64,000 bases of DNA from Ignavibacteriaceae bacterium (GCA_013388545.1 JACAFB010000001.1:1-64000), one strand, 5' to 3'. Shown: positions 1 to 8,984, numbered from the stretch's first letter. A program made the numbers and translations. Notes: a model not told the origin generated them from the letters alone.

Positions 1-891
1 ATTTGGAACATCACTCACGACTTTGCACATCTTGAATTTATGAGAAACGCTGCATCGAGGAAGTACGGCGGACTTACTCCTGTTTCTTTTATTCTTGATC
101 AGATATTAATTCTCAATCCTCTTTCAATTTTAATCTGGCTTCCGGGATTGCTATTCTATTTTGTTATTAGAGAAGGCAAACAATTTCGCGCAGTTGGTTT
201 TATCTGGTTAACAACTTTTGCTGTTCTATTCATTAACTGGCATAGTAAAGGAGAGTATATTGCAGCAGCATATCAAATTCTTTTTGCAGGCGGTGCAGTG
301 ATAATAGAAAAGTGGAGCGAGATAAGAAGATGGATTCAGTATTCGATAGCTGTCCCCGTTCTTGTATTTGGGATTCTACTTTCACCGTTTGCCCGCCCTT
401 TAATACCGGCAGATAAATTCTTAGAGTATCAAAATGCATTCGGTCTAAAACCTCCAAGTAATGAAGGACATGAAACAGTGCTGCCACAGTTCTATTCAGA
501 TATGTTTGGCTGGGAAGACCTTGCAAAAAATGTATCTAAAGTTTATTTGTCACTTCCGGAAGAAGAGAGAAAAAACACAGTTGTTTATTGCAGTAATTAT
601 GGTAAAGCCGGAGCGATTGAATATTACAGTAAAAAATATCCTCTGCCGGAAGTGGTTTGTCCTCATAACAATTACTGGTATTGGTGGCCCAAAGGAACCA
701 GTGTAAACACAATAATAATTATCGGCGGTGAGATTGAAGATCATATTCATTCTCTTGAGCAGGTAGAAGCTGCTGGGTTTCACAAAACAAAATATGCAAT
801 GCCTTACGAAAACAACCTAACTATTTATGTATGCAGAGGATTCAAAAGGAGTCTTGAGGAGATTAGACAAAGCGATAAAATTTTTATATGA
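1..891 (+). CDS. GT-C (ArnT/PMT-like, family 39) glycosyltransferase, C-terminal part
   Basis: The frame is open from base 1, so the N-terminal part lies outside the window and 296 codons remain. The fragment starts in a conserved loop (H-D-F-A-H-L-E-F), followed by about four hydrophobic segments (for example ILIWLPGLLFYFVI and IAVPVLVFGILL) and a soluble tail of about 160 residues. This matches the C-terminal half of ArnT/PMT_2 integral-membrane glycosyltransferases, which move a sugar from a polyprenyl-phosphate carrier to an acceptor at the outer face of the inner membrane. The catalytic N-terminal loop acids cannot be seen, and donor and acceptor are unknown. The stop codon overlaps the next start by 4 bases (ATGA), so the two genes are probably translationally coupled. 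Confidence 0.75.
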   Translation: MWNITHDFAHLEFMRNAASRKYGGLTPVSFILDQILILNPLSILIWLPGLLFYFVIREGKQFRAVGFIWLTTFAVLFINWHSKGEYIAAAYQILFAGGAVIIEKWSEIRRWIQYSIAVPVLVFGILLSPFARPLIPADKFLEYQNAFGLKPPSNEGHETVLPQFYSDMFGWEDLAKNVSKVYLSLPEEERKNTVVYCSNYGKAGAIEYYSKKYPLPEVVCPHNNYWYWWPKGTSVNTIIIIGGEIEDHIHSLEQVEAAGFHKTKYAMPYENNLTIYVCRGFKRSLEEIRQSDKIFI

Positions 892-1787
892 GTAAATATT
901 CTTCTCATCTTACTACTATTCTACTTGCGTTGCTTGTTACATTTCTCTGGTCAACTTCGTTTGTGATAATAAAGATTGGCCTCAATGAAATACCACCGAT
1001 AACATTTGCGGGGCTCAGATACACAATCGCCTTCATCTGTCTTCTGCCGTTTACATTCACAAAAAGTAATTCAACTATAATAAGAAACCTTGAAAAGAAA
1101 GATTTGTTTAAACTTGTCCTTCTTGGCATACTGTTTTATGCTTTTACTCAGGGAACACAGTTCATCGGGCTTTCACTTCTTCCTGCTGTTACAGTGAGTC
1201 TGTGGTTGAACTTCACACCACTCATTGTAGCTGTGATGGCAATTTTTCTTATTAACGAATTTCCAACTAAACTTCAGTGGCTAGGAGTAATCCTTTTTTT
1301 ACTTGGAATATTTACTTACTTTTTTCCCGTTGAGTTAAGTGAAAACAGGGAATCAGGATTAATCGTGATGACAATTGGTGTTCTTGCCAATTCTGCTTCT
1401 GCTGTGCTTGGTAGAAGTATCAACCGTTCAGCGAGAATAAATCCGATAGTGGTAACCATAATAAGTATGGGAATTGGATCGATTCTTCTTTTACTACTTG
1501 GAATAATTCTTCAGGGACTTCCAACAATTAGCTTTGAGAATTTATTATATCTTCTCTGGCTTGCTGTTATTAATACTGCACTTGCATTCACAATCTGGAA
1601 TTTTACTCTTCGGACTCTTTCTGCAATGGAGTCAAGCATTATAAACGGAACAATGCTGATACAAATTGCGGTGCTTGCGTGGATATTTCTTGGCGAAGCA
1701 ATTACTTTGCAAAAAGGAATCGGGATGTTGATTGCAGCCGGTGGAGCTTTGCTTGTGCAGATCACGAAGAAACAAAAGCCTGTTTAA
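888..1787 (+). CDS. EamA-family (DMT superfamily) transporter
   Basis: A 299-residue, almost wholly hydrophobic protein with about ten membrane segments arranged as two five-helix EamA repeats (roughly residues 8-145 and 158-293). This is the usual length and plan of 10-TMS drug/metabolite transporters such as RhaT/YdcZ relatives. The N-terminal signature FLWSTSFVIIKIGL and the late segment LSAMESSIINGTMLIQIAVLAWIF (read in two pieces) fit the family, where a proline/serine-rich stretch near helix 9 is typical. It overlaps the upstream glycosyltransferase by 4 bases. The substrate cannot be predicted; family members export amino acids, nucleosides or other small metabolites. Confidence 0.9.
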   Translation: MSKYSSHLTTILLALLVTFLWSTSFVIIKIGLNEIPPITFAGLRYTIAFICLLPFTFTKSNSTIIRNLEKKDLFKLVLLGILFYAFTQGTQFIGLSLLPAVTVSLWLNFTPLIVAVMAIFLINEFPTKLQWLGVILFLLGIFTYFFPVELSENRESGLIVMTIGVLANSASAVLGRSINRSARINPIVVTIISMGIGSILLLLLGIILQGLPTISFENLLYLLWLAVINTALAFTIWNFTLRTLSAMESSIINGTMLIQIAVLAWIFLGEAITLQKGIGMLIAAGGALLVQITKKQKPV

Positions 1788-1957
1788 TAAACTGCTTGAT
1801 TCCCGATCCAGCCCTGCAGCCACTTTGCACTATGACTAAAAAGAGAGCACCGGTTTAATAAACTTTAATAACTGTTTAAGTGCTACCGGGCTGAATAAAT
1901 TCTTTAAAACAATCCAGCCATCCATCACTTTTCTCTTCATCAAAGATAAACAATCAT

Positions 1958-1965
1958 TATTTTTG
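1958..1965 (+). promoter_or_regulatory. Possible Bacteroidetes-type -7 box upstream of the M16 pair
   Basis: TATTTTTG fits the TAnnTTTG -7 element of Bacteroidetes primary-sigma promoters and lies 31 bases upstream of the first M16 peptidase. No good TTG -33 element is visible, and TAnnTTTG is common by chance in AT-rich DNA, so support is weak. Confidence 0.25.
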
Positions 1966-1996
1966 TGAGTGATAATTAAAAAACCGGATTACTGAA

Positions 1997-3304
1997 ATGA
2001 AAACAATTCTAATTTTCCTTATCGCAGCAGCTTCGCTCTTTCCCCAGGTGAAAGCTGACGATGTAAAGCAATTCACGTTAAAAAACGGAATGAAAATATT
2101 TGTTCTGGAGGACAACTCAATTCCTAATGCAAATATGTATTTGTTCTATAAAGTCGGTTCACGAAACGAACATATAGGCATTACCGGGATTTCCCATTTT
2201 TTCGAACATATGATGTTCAACGGTGCAAAGAAGTACGGCCCAAAAGAATTTGACCGCGTTATGGAAGCAAACGGCGGGTCAAATAATGCTTACACTTCTG
2301 AAAATATCACCGCATATACAAACTGGTTTCCATCATCTTCAATGGAGGTAATATTTGATCTTGAAGCTGATAGAATTGCAAACCTGAACTTTGATCCTAA
2401 AATGATTGAAAGCGAAAGAGGAGTGATTCTTTCAGAAAGAAGCACCGGGCTTGAAAACAGTCCCCTTGAAGAACTCTGGCAAACTGTGCAGGCAACTGCA
2501 TTCGTTGCACATTCTTACATGTGGCCTGTGATCGGGTGGGAATCTGACATCAGGAATTGGACAAAGGAAGATCTTGAAAATTATTTTCACACTTACTATG
2601 CACCAAATAATTGCATTGTTGTAATCAGCGGTGATGTAAAGCTTGATGAAGTTAAAAGGCTTGCAGAAAAATATTTTGAGCCAATATCTGCAGGGCCTAA
2701 ACCAAGAGCAATTCATACAATTGAACCAGAACAGCTTGGTGAGAAAAAAGTTTTTGTAAAACGCGAAGTACCATCGCCATATGTAATGATCACATATCAC
2801 GTTCCTCAAACCGGAAGCGAAGATTATTATGCATTAAATCTTTTGAACTCAATACTTTCAGCAGGAGCATCTTCGCGGCTTTATAGTTCACTTGTTGAAA
2901 AAAAGCAGCTTGCTATTGAGGTGGGGACTTACTACCCTGAAGCTTTCGATCCCACCCTGTTATATTTTTATGGCATTTGTAATGACGGAGTTCTGGGTAC
3001 TCAGTTGATAAATGCTATTATTGAAGAAACCGATAAAATAATTAAAGAAGGAATAACAGAAGCCGAGCTTCAAAAAGTAAAAAACCAGAAGCTGATGGAA
3101 TTTTTCCAGACAACCGAGACAATCAACGGAATGTCAAACACGATCGGTACATATGAATTATTCTTTAATGATTATAAAAAACTATTTACAGCTCCTGAAG
3201 ATTATAAAAAAGTTACAGCCGAAGATATTCAGAGGGTTGCTGCAAAGTATTTAACCAAACAGAACAGAACCATTGGCATCCTTAATACGGAGGAAGAACA
3301 ATGA
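1997..3304 (+). CDS. M16 zinc metallopeptidase, catalytic subunit
   Basis: A 435-residue exported protein. Residues 1-20 form a signal peptide ending VKA, which suggests a periplasmic location. The inverted zinc motif HxxEH is at H67-F-F-E70-H71, and the third ligand is likely E147, 76 residues further on, which is the family spacing. An N-terminal M16 domain (about 25-185) is followed by the inactive-type M16_C domain (about 190-400). At this size it is half of a clamshell and needs a partner. The next gene supplies one: it overlaps by 4 bases (ATGA) and encodes an M16 protein without the zinc motif. Together they probably form a heterodimeric processing peptidase or oligopeptidase. The substrate is unknown. 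Confidence 0.93.
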   Translation: MKTILIFLIAAASLFPQVKADDVKQFTLKNGMKIFVLEDNSIPNANMYLFYKVGSRNEHIGITGISHFFEHMMFNGAKKYGPKEFDRVMEANGGSNNAYTSENITAYTNWFPSSSMEVIFDLEADRIANLNFDPKMIESERGVILSERSTGLENSPLEELWQTVQATAFVAHSYMWPVIGWESDIRNWTKEDLENYFHTYYAPNNCIVVISGDVKLDEVKRLAEKYFEPISAGPKPRAIHTIEPEQLGEKKVFVKREVPSPYVMITYHVPQTGSEDYYALNLLNSILSAGASSRLYSSLVEKKQLAIEVGTYYPEAFDPTLLYFYGICNDGVLGTQLINAIIEETDKIIKEGITEAELQKVKNQKLMEFFQTTETINGMSNTIGTYELFFNDYKKLFTAPEDYKKVTAEDIQRVAAKYLTKQNRTIGILNTEEEQ

Positions 3305-4680
3305 AAAAGATTAAATTTATTCTGACATTAGTAACTATACTTAGCTCGTTTACAGCCGGACAGTTCAGGTTGCCCGATTATGAAATCTTCAAAATGAAGA
3401 ACGGATTAACTGTTTATCTTATGGAAAAGAAAGATGTCCCGTTAATTTCTATATCGATGGTTTTTGGTGGGGGTGCAGTGAAAGATGGTAAAATCAGCGG
3501 CCTGGCTTCATTCACCGCAGAAGCTCTTAAGTTTGGAACTGCAGCTTATTCAAAAACACAGATTGATTCTCTGTTTAATTTTTACGGAAGCGATTTGAAT
3601 ACCTATGCAACTCTGGATTATTCAGGACTTACTACGCAATTAATGAAAGAAAATTTTTCAAAGCTCTTTCCTGTAATTAAAGAGGTGGTGCTCAACCCCA
3701 CTTTTCCCGCCGACGAGATTGAAAAAAGGAAACAGAGATGGATAGCCGAACTCGAACAGGCAAAAGAGAGCCCAAGAGCAGTAATACAAAGCTACTTCAA
3801 CAAACTTATTTTCGGTAATGAAGTTTATGCTAATCCTCTGAATGGTACGAAAGCAGGAGTTGCCGCAATAAACCAGAAAATAATTAAAGAATTCTACCAG
3901 ATGAATTATTCGCCCGAATCCTCAGCTATTTCAATCGTGGGAGATTTCAATACATCTTCGATGAAATCGGAGTTGGAAAAATATTTTAACCAATGGAGAA
4001 GTTCGGGTCCGCAAACTTCTGAAGACTTTACAATCATTCAAAAGCCATTTGACAAAGCACGCGTTTATCTAATTAATAAAGAAAATGCTTTTGAAACTAC
4101 TTTTTTAATCGGGGGTTTGGGAATAACAATGAGCAATGAAGATCAGGTTCAGATTGATGTAATTAATACAATTCTCGGCGGAAGATTTACCTCCTGGTTG
4201 AACGATGAATTGAGAGTTAATGCAGGACTAACCTATGGCGCCAGAAGCCGGTTTGCCTCATATCGTTTTGCAGGCACATTCTATATCAGCAGTTTCACTG
4301 CTACAAAAAATACCGAAGCAGCTCTTGATCTTGCAGTTAAAACTTACAACCGTCTTTTTGAAAAAGGAATTGACGATGCAACTTTACGTTCAGCCAAGAA
4401 TTATGTAAAAGGACAGTTCCCTCCTGATTATGAAACTTCTTCGGCACTTGCACGTTTCCTGACGCAAAAATTTATTTATGGACTTGATGATTCGTATATC
4501 AATGAATTTGAAAAGAAAGTAGATCAGCTGGATGTTTCCAAAGCAAACGAGATAATTAACAAATATTTTCCAAAAGAAAATCTTCAGTTTACACTAATAG
4601 GAAAATCTGACGAAATCAGAAAGATAGCACAGAAGTATGGTGAATTGATTGAAAGAAATATTGATGATGATGGATTTTAA
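3301..4680 (+). CDS. M16 family protein, non-catalytic partner subunit
   Basis: A 459-residue protein with an N-terminal signal peptide (about residues 1-20, ending TAG/Q). It has the same two-domain M16 layout as the preceding gene, but the zinc site is absent: the region aligned with HxxEH reads GLASFTAEALKFGT. The C-terminal domain keeps the R/Y substrate-binding pair in LRVNAGLTYGA, as in non-catalytic subunits of M16B heterodimers. Overlap with the catalytic gene and conserved pairing in other bacteria support one complex in the periplasm. A rho-independent terminator follows 26 bases after the stop, ending the two-gene unit. Confidence 0.92.
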   Translation: MKKIKFILTLVTILSSFTAGQFRLPDYEIFKMKNGLTVYLMEKKDVPLISISMVFGGGAVKDGKISGLASFTAEALKFGTAAYSKTQIDSLFNFYGSDLNTYATLDYSGLTTQLMKENFSKLFPVIKEVVLNPTFPADEIEKRKQRWIAELEQAKESPRAVIQSYFNKLIFGNEVYANPLNGTKAGVAAINQKIIKEFYQMNYSPESSAISIVGDFNTSSMKSELEKYFNQWRSSGPQTSEDFTIIQKPFDKARVYLINKENAFETTFLIGGLGITMSNEDQVQIDVINTILGGRFTSWLNDELRVNAGLTYGARSRFASYRFAGTFYISSFTATKNTEAALDLAVKTYNRLFEKGIDDATLRSAKNYVKGQFPPDYETSSALARFLTQKFIYGLDDSYINEFEKKVDQLDVSKANEIINKYFPKENLQFTLIGKSDEIRKIAQKYGELIERNIDDDGF

Positions 4681-4705
4681 GTAAAGCCTCAATTTCACTT
4701 TAAAG

Positions 4706-4738
4706 GCACGGCAGAATTTTTTGTCGTGCTTTTTTTTA
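4706..4738 (+). terminator. Rho-independent terminator after the M16 pair
   Basis: A 7-bp stem (GCACGGC with GTCGTGC, one G-U pair, 4706-4712 and 4723-4729) encloses a 10-base loop and is followed directly by nine T residues. It lies just downstream of the second M16 stop codon. Confidence 0.85.
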
Positions 4739-4771
4739 TGAATATCAGAAAATATTTAACGCATAAATTAG

Positions 4772-4804
4772 TTTGGTTCAGGACAATTTGCTTTAATAAA
4801 TTTG
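4772..4804 (+). promoter_or_regulatory. Bacteroidetes-type promoter for the methyltransferase gene
   Basis: TTTG at 4772-4775 and TAAATTTG at 4797-4804 are 21 bases apart. This fits the -33 TTG / -7 TAnnTTTG pattern known for Bacteroidetes primary sigma factors. The predicted start of transcription would leave a leader of about 35 bases. No Shine-Dalgarno sequence is visible before the ATG, which is common in this phylum. Confidence 0.5.
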
Positions 4805-4847
4805 ATTTGCAATAAATAATTATTAGTTATTCCTGTCAATAAACTTT

Positions 4848-5612
4848 ATGTCCATTGAACAAATAAACTACAATAAAATTTCGGAAACATATCTTGAGCG
4901 TTACTCTCAAAACAAACTTCCGGGAATTACTTCTGCACTTCAGAATGCCGAAGCCAAAGTTAATCCCTGCCGGATAATTGAAATCGGCTGCGGACCCGGT
5001 TATTGGCTTACTCAATTTAAAAATACTGAAGTAAAACTATTCGGCATAGATTATTCAAAAGAGATGCTGAGTAAATCAGGTAATAAGCAGCGAAAGTTTT
5101 TTCCAATAAATGCAAATGCTGTTAGCCTTCCGGTTAAGAGTGTTTCTTTCGACCTGGTTTATTGTGTCAATGCAATTCATCATTTCCCCGGAACAGAGCT
5201 GTTCATAAAAGAATGTGTGAGAATTCTGAGAAGGGATGGACTGCTGATTATAATTGGTCTTGACCCGGCGGGCAAAGAGGATGAATGGTATGTTTATAAT
5301 TATTTCGATAATACTTTTAAAAATGATTTGAGGAGATTTCCTTCATTCAAAAAAATTGAAATGCTTATGAAAGAAAACGGATTTACGGATTTCCAATTCT
5401 CGGTAGCGGAGACAGTGAATAAAAAAGTTATAGGTAAGGAAGTGCTTTCAGATTATTTTTTACAAAAGGAGTCTGGTTCAACTTTAGCGGCACTTAGCGA
5501 GAGCGAATATTCCGATGGAATCACAAAAATAAAAAATACGATTATAGAAAACCCTGATTCTGAATTCCTTACTCTTCTTCATTTCAAAATGATTTCTGCC
5601 AGGCTTCAGTAA
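4848..5612 (+). CDS. Class I SAM-dependent methyltransferase (Methyltransf_11 type)
   Basis: A 254-residue soluble protein with a Rossmann-fold methyltransferase core over about residues 40-145. Motif I is IIEIGCGPG (residues 43-51), the acidic end of strand 2 is FGIDYS (66-70), and post-motif SFDLVYCVNAIHHF matches the Methyltransf_11 region used by UbiE/small-molecule methyltransferases. The C-terminal 100 residues are less conserved and probably form the acceptor site. It is a single-gene unit between a terminator and an unrelated acyl-CoA dehydrogenase. The substrate cannot be named from sequence. Confidence 0.88.
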   Translation: MSIEQINYNKISETYLERYSQNKLPGITSALQNAEAKVNPCRIIEIGCGPGYWLTQFKNTEVKLFGIDYSKEMLSKSGNKQRKFFPINANAVSLPVKSVSFDLVYCVNAIHHFPGTELFIKECVRILRRDGLLIIIGLDPAGKEDEWYVYNYFDNTFKNDLRRFPSFKKIEMLMKENGFTDFQFSVAETVNKKVIGKEVLSDYFLQKESGSTLAALSESEYSDGITKIKNTIIENPDSEFLTLLHFKMISARLQ

Positions 5613-5757
5613 AAACAGACCTGGAGACGCCTGCTTCTCAAAAACAAGAAACATTAGAAAAACTCATTCTCCCTAATGGTAACGTTAAATGCTTTCAGCC
5701 AATTTTTTTCATATTATAGACAAATCCGGTAAGAGAGCAGGATTGGAATATTATTTG

Positions 5758-5765
5758 TAATTTTG
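5758..5765 (+). promoter_or_regulatory. Possible -7 box upstream of the acyl-CoA dehydrogenase
   Basis: TAATTTTG matches TAnnTTTG and ends 23 bases before the ATG. The -33 region is not convincing, so this is a weak call made from position and motif alone. Confidence 0.3.
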
Positions 5766-5788
5766 ACTTCCAAAAAGTGAGATAAAAT

Positions 5789-6937
5789 ATGTTTGAATTC
5801 AAATTCACTGAAGAGCAAATGATGCTCAGAGAAACGGTAAGAGATTTTACCAATAAAGAGATAAAACCAATTGCTCATAAAATTGACGAGGAAGGACAGA
5901 TCCCAAGAGATCTTATTAAAAAAATGGGAGAACTCGGGTTTATGGGAATATCTTTTCCTGAAGAATATGGAGGCGGTGGATTTGGTGAAGTTGGCTATTG
6001 TTTAATGCAGGAAGAAATTGGTCGTGGTTGTATGTCAACCGCTACTTTTATGGGGGCTCACCAGTCAATAGGTTCAAATGCAATTTATCTCGGTGGTAAT
6101 GAATCACAAAAAAAGAAATATCTCACACAGCTTGCAAGCGGTGAAAAGATAGGAGCTTTCGGTTTGACAGAAGCACAGGCTGGCTCAGATTCATTTCATT
6201 TGAAAACCAAAGCGGTGCTTGAAGATGATCAGTGGGTAATAAATGGCGAAAAATTGTGGATAACAAATGGCGGTATTGCTGATATAATCTCTCTTTTTGC
6301 CAGAACAGAAAAGGGAATCAGTGCTTTTATAGTTGAAACTGATACCCCAGGCTTTAAAGCCGGTCCGCCGGAAAAGAAAATGGGTATTAAAGGAAGTGTG
6401 ACGAATGCACTGTTTTTTGACAATGTAAGAATTCCGAAAGAAAATCTTCTTGGTGTTGACGGACGAGGGTTTCTTATTGCAATGAAAACTCTTGATGCAG
6501 GAAGGCTGGGATTAGGCGCAGCTTGTCTTGGAGTAGCTAAAGAATTGTTGGAGCTTTCAACCAAATACGCCAAAGAGAGAAAACAGTTCGATCATCCCAT
6601 TGCACAGTTTCAGGCGATTCAGTTCATGCTTGCAGATATGGCTACTATGATTTACAACATGGAATCTATTGTTTACCGAACAGCTACTGACTATGACCTC
6701 GGCAAAGAAATTTCACGGCAATCTGCAATGGTAAAACTTTATTGTTCAGACTCGCTTGACCGGATAGTTGATTATGCAGTACAGATACATGGTGGAATGG
6801 GATATTCTCAGGAACTTCCGATTGAAAGAATGTACCGAGATTCAAGAATTAACAGAATTTTTGAGGGGACAAATGAAATTCAAAAAGGAATTATAGCCAG
6901 GGAAATAATTAAAAAAGGCGGAAAGTTTGACAACTAA
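5789..6937 (+). CDS. Acyl-CoA dehydrogenase (short-chain/butyryl type)
   Basis: A full-length 382-residue FAD flavoprotein of the acyl-CoA dehydrogenase family, which oxidises acyl-CoA to trans-2-enoyl-CoA and passes electrons to ETF. The first family signature GAFGLTEAQAGSD is at 122-134, and the second, QIHGGMGYSQELPIERMYRD, is near 330. The expected catalytic base is the glutamate of FEGTNE (E359), the position used by short- and medium-chain enzymes. No ETF or other beta-oxidation gene is adjacent. A small basic-protein gene follows after 29 bases and may be co-transcribed. The chain-length class is inferred from overall resemblance and is not certain. Confidence 0.93.
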   Translation: MFEFKFTEEQMMLRETVRDFTNKEIKPIAHKIDEEGQIPRDLIKKMGELGFMGISFPEEYGGGGFGEVGYCLMQEEIGRGCMSTATFMGAHQSIGSNAIYLGGNESQKKKYLTQLASGEKIGAFGLTEAQAGSDSFHLKTKAVLEDDQWVINGEKLWITNGGIADIISLFARTEKGISAFIVETDTPGFKAGPPEKKMGIKGSVTNALFFDNVRIPKENLLGVDGRGFLIAMKTLDAGRLGLGAACLGVAKELLELSTKYAKERKQFDHPIAQFQAIQFMLADMATMIYNMESIVYRTATDYDLGKEISRQSAMVKLYCSDSLDRIVDYAVQIHGGMGYSQELPIERMYRDSRINRIFEGTNEIQKGIIAREIIKKGGKFDN

Positions 6938-6966
6938 TTTCAAATAAAAAAAGAAGAGAAATAACA

Positions 6967-7230
6967 ATGCCCGTAAAAAAATCAATGAAAAATAAGCCGG
7001 CTTCCAAAGCAAAATCCTCTCCAGCAAAGTTATATTACTACAGAATTTTCTTTGATGACAATGAGAGAAAAAATTATATGAAAAGCTCTCTTACGCATAA
7101 ACAGGTTGAAAAGCATTTAAAGGCTTACGAGAAAACCCATAAAAAATACTTCAATACGGAATTCGTAGAATTCCTCAAAAAGTATGACAGGAAGGCCGAG
7201 CTTATTGAAATAACCGATATATCTTACTAA
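6967..7230 (+). CDS. Small basic protein of unknown function
   Basis: An 87-residue protein that I do not recognise. The first 20 residues are almost all K, S, P and A, and are probably disordered. Residues 21-87 look folded, with alternating aromatic and charged positions (LYYYRIFF, then a helix-rich stretch KQVEKHLKAYEKTHKKYF). There is no signal peptide or membrane segment. It starts 29 bases after the acyl-CoA dehydrogenase stop, behind a purine-rich AGAAGAGAAA leader, so it is probably read from the same transcript. The coding call rests on the ribosome-site-like leader, amino-acid composition and tight packing. Confidence 0.65.
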   Translation: MPVKKSMKNKPASKAKSSPAKLYYYRIFFDDNERKNYMKSSLTHKQVEKHLKAYEKTHKKYFNTEFVEFLKKYDRKAELIEITDISY

Positions 7231-7296
7231 AATTTTTCAACCTGCTTAAGATTAAAAAGGGGAATGGAATCTTATATAAAATCTTGGCTGTTATTC

Positions 7297-8307
7297 CTAA
7301 AAATCCTGAACCGACTCCATCTTTTTGTCCCGGGTCATAAGATCGTATGTGGCCTTGATGGGATCTTTATCTTCAAAGAGAATTTTATATACTTCTTGGG
7401 TGATTGGGGTTTCAACACTGTGTTTCTGAGCAAGCTTTACTGCCGAACGGGAAGTTTCAACACCTTCAGCAACCATTTCCATCGATTTTAAAACTTCCTT
7501 TAATTTTTTCCCCCTACCTATTTGTTCCCCCACATACCTGTTGCGGCTGTGGCGGCTCATACAAGTTACAATTAAATCTCCCATTCCTGATAATCCTGCA
7601 AAGGTATCTGCCTGCGCTCCCATTGCAAGCCCAAGCCGGGTTATCTCAGCAACGCCCCTTGTCATTATCGCAGCTTTTGTATTGTCTCCAAATTTTGCCC
7701 CATCGATTATACCAGCTCCAATTGCTATAACGTTTTTGAATGCTCCGCCCAATTCTACTCCGAGTATATCAGTAGAAGAATAAACTCTGAAATAAGAAGT
7801 AATAAAAGTTGTTTGTATGGTTTTAGAAGTTTCAATCGACTTTGAAGCTGCAACAACCGCAGTAGGAATTCTTCTGCTTACTTCTTCAGCGTGACTTGGT
7901 CCTGATAATACACCGATCTGCTCTGACGATATTTCCGGAAATTCGTCTTTGAGCATTTGGGACATTGTCATAAGGAATTTGTTTTCGATACCTTTTGCTA
8001 CGCTAACAAGTATTGAATCTTTTATGTCGCTGTAACTTACTGCGCTCATTACATTTCTAAGATATTGGGATGGAACAGCAAGCACAATCATATTCTGATG
8101 AGTTGTTGCCTCTGTAATGTCGTGGGTAATATTTATTTCGGGGGGAATAGGAATGCCCGGAAGGTAATATTTATTATCTCTGGTTTTAATCAGATACCTG
8201 GCGTAATTCTTCTTGTACTCCCAAAGAGTTATTTCGTGTCCATTAAAATGAAGCAGAATGGCAAGGGTAGTTCCCCAACCTCCTGCACCTAAAACAGAGA
8301 TTTTCAT
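7297..8307 (-). CDS. gpsA: Glycerol-3-phosphate dehydrogenase [NAD(P)+]
   Basis: A 336-residue cytoplasmic enzyme that reduces dihydroxyacetone phosphate to sn-glycerol 3-phosphate for phospholipid synthesis. The N-terminal Rossmann motif is GAGGWG (residues 7-12). K105 in SVAKGIE and K191 in GGAFKNVIAIGAG are the conserved substrate-site lysines, and LSGMGDLIVTC is also characteristic. Length and motifs are full. It lies 5 bases downstream of plsY on the same strand. The pair makes the acyltransferase substrate and then uses it, so an operon is very likely. Confidence 0.97.
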   Translation of the reverse strand: MKISVLGAGGWGTTLAILLHFNGHEITLWEYKKNYARYLIKTRDNKYYLPGIPIPPEINITHDITEATTHQNMIVLAVPSQYLRNVMSAVSYSDIKDSILVSVAKGIENKFLMTMSQMLKDEFPEISSEQIGVLSGPSHAEEVSRRIPTAVVAASKSIETSKTIQTTFITSYFRVYSSTDILGVELGGAFKNVIAIGAGIIDGAKFGDNTKAAIMTRGVAEITRLGLAMGAQADTFAGLSGMGDLIVTCMSRHSRNRYVGEQIGRGKKLKEVLKSMEMVAEGVETSRSAVKLAQKHSVETPITQEVYKILFEDKDPIKATYDLMTRDKKMESVQDF

Positions 8308-8312
8308 TAAGA

Positions 8313-8984
8313 TTAGATTTTTTTCTCTTTAGAGAAACTTATTTTGTTTTCGTTTCCGCTAAAAATACGAACAACATTTTTTCGATGTGTAAAAACAACG
8401 AGCAGAGCTACTCCAATTACAAAAGGAAGCAGTGTATTATAACCGGGAATATGTGCATGTAGAATATTCTCTCTGAAAACCATCGCAAGAGGAACTGTGA
8501 TTGCACCCAAAATAGATCCAAGGGAAACATATCTTGAAATCGTAACAACTATGATAAAAACTCCAATCGCAATTAGAATATCGATGGTCATAATCATGAT
8601 TAACATTCCCATTGCGGTAGCAATTCCCTTTCCCCCTTTAAACCCGGCAAATACAGTCCAAATATGCCCAACAACTGCTGAGATTCCGGCTATTATCTGA
8701 ACAAATGTAAAGTCATCAAAAGGCGTTGCATTTTCGAAGGGCATTTCACCAATATAAAATAATCTTGCCACAAAGATCACTGCAACTGAGCCTTTGAGTG
8801 CATCAAGAAGTATTACGAGAATCCCGTACTTCCATCCAAGCACCCGCATTACATTGGTTCCACCGGCGTTTCCGCTTCCATGATTTCGTATATCAATTCC
8901 TTTTACGGCTTTACTTACAATAATTGCCGTAGGAATAGAACCAACCAGGTATGATAAAATTATTATTAAAGCAAGAATAATCAT
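8313..8984 (-). CDS. plsY: Glycerol-3-phosphate acyltransferase PlsY
   Basis: A 223-residue inner-membrane protein with about five hydrophobic segments that transfers an acyl group from acyl phosphate to glycerol 3-phosphate, forming lysophosphatidate. The three PlsY loop motifs are visible: GSIPTAIIVSK near the N-terminus, HGSGNAGGTNVMRVLG (residues about 35-50), and GHIWTVFAGFKGGKGIATAMG (about 104-124, split here by helix ends). AAAGGTC lies a few bases before the ATG. The first gene of a plsY-gpsA unit. Confidence 0.96.
   Translation of the reverse strand: MIILALIIILSYLVGSIPTAIIVSKAVKGIDIRNHGSGNAGGTNVMRVLGWKYGILVILLDALKGSVAVIFVARLFYIGEMPFENATPFDDFTFVQIIAGISAVVGHIWTVFAGFKGGKGIATAMGMLIMIMTIDILIAIGVFIIVVTISRYVSLGSILGAITVPLAMVFRENILHAHIPGYNTLLPFVIGVALLVVFTHRKNVVRIFSGNENKISFSKEKKI

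Noticed and set aside
2432-2809. A 125-codon open frame antisense to the M16 gene
   Set aside because: The M16 frame is certain, and the antisense product is Cys/Trp/Phe-rich with no recognisable domain.
6229-6573. A 114-codon open frame antisense to the acyl-CoA dehydrogenase
   Set aside because: Shadow of a verified enzyme gene; no start signals.
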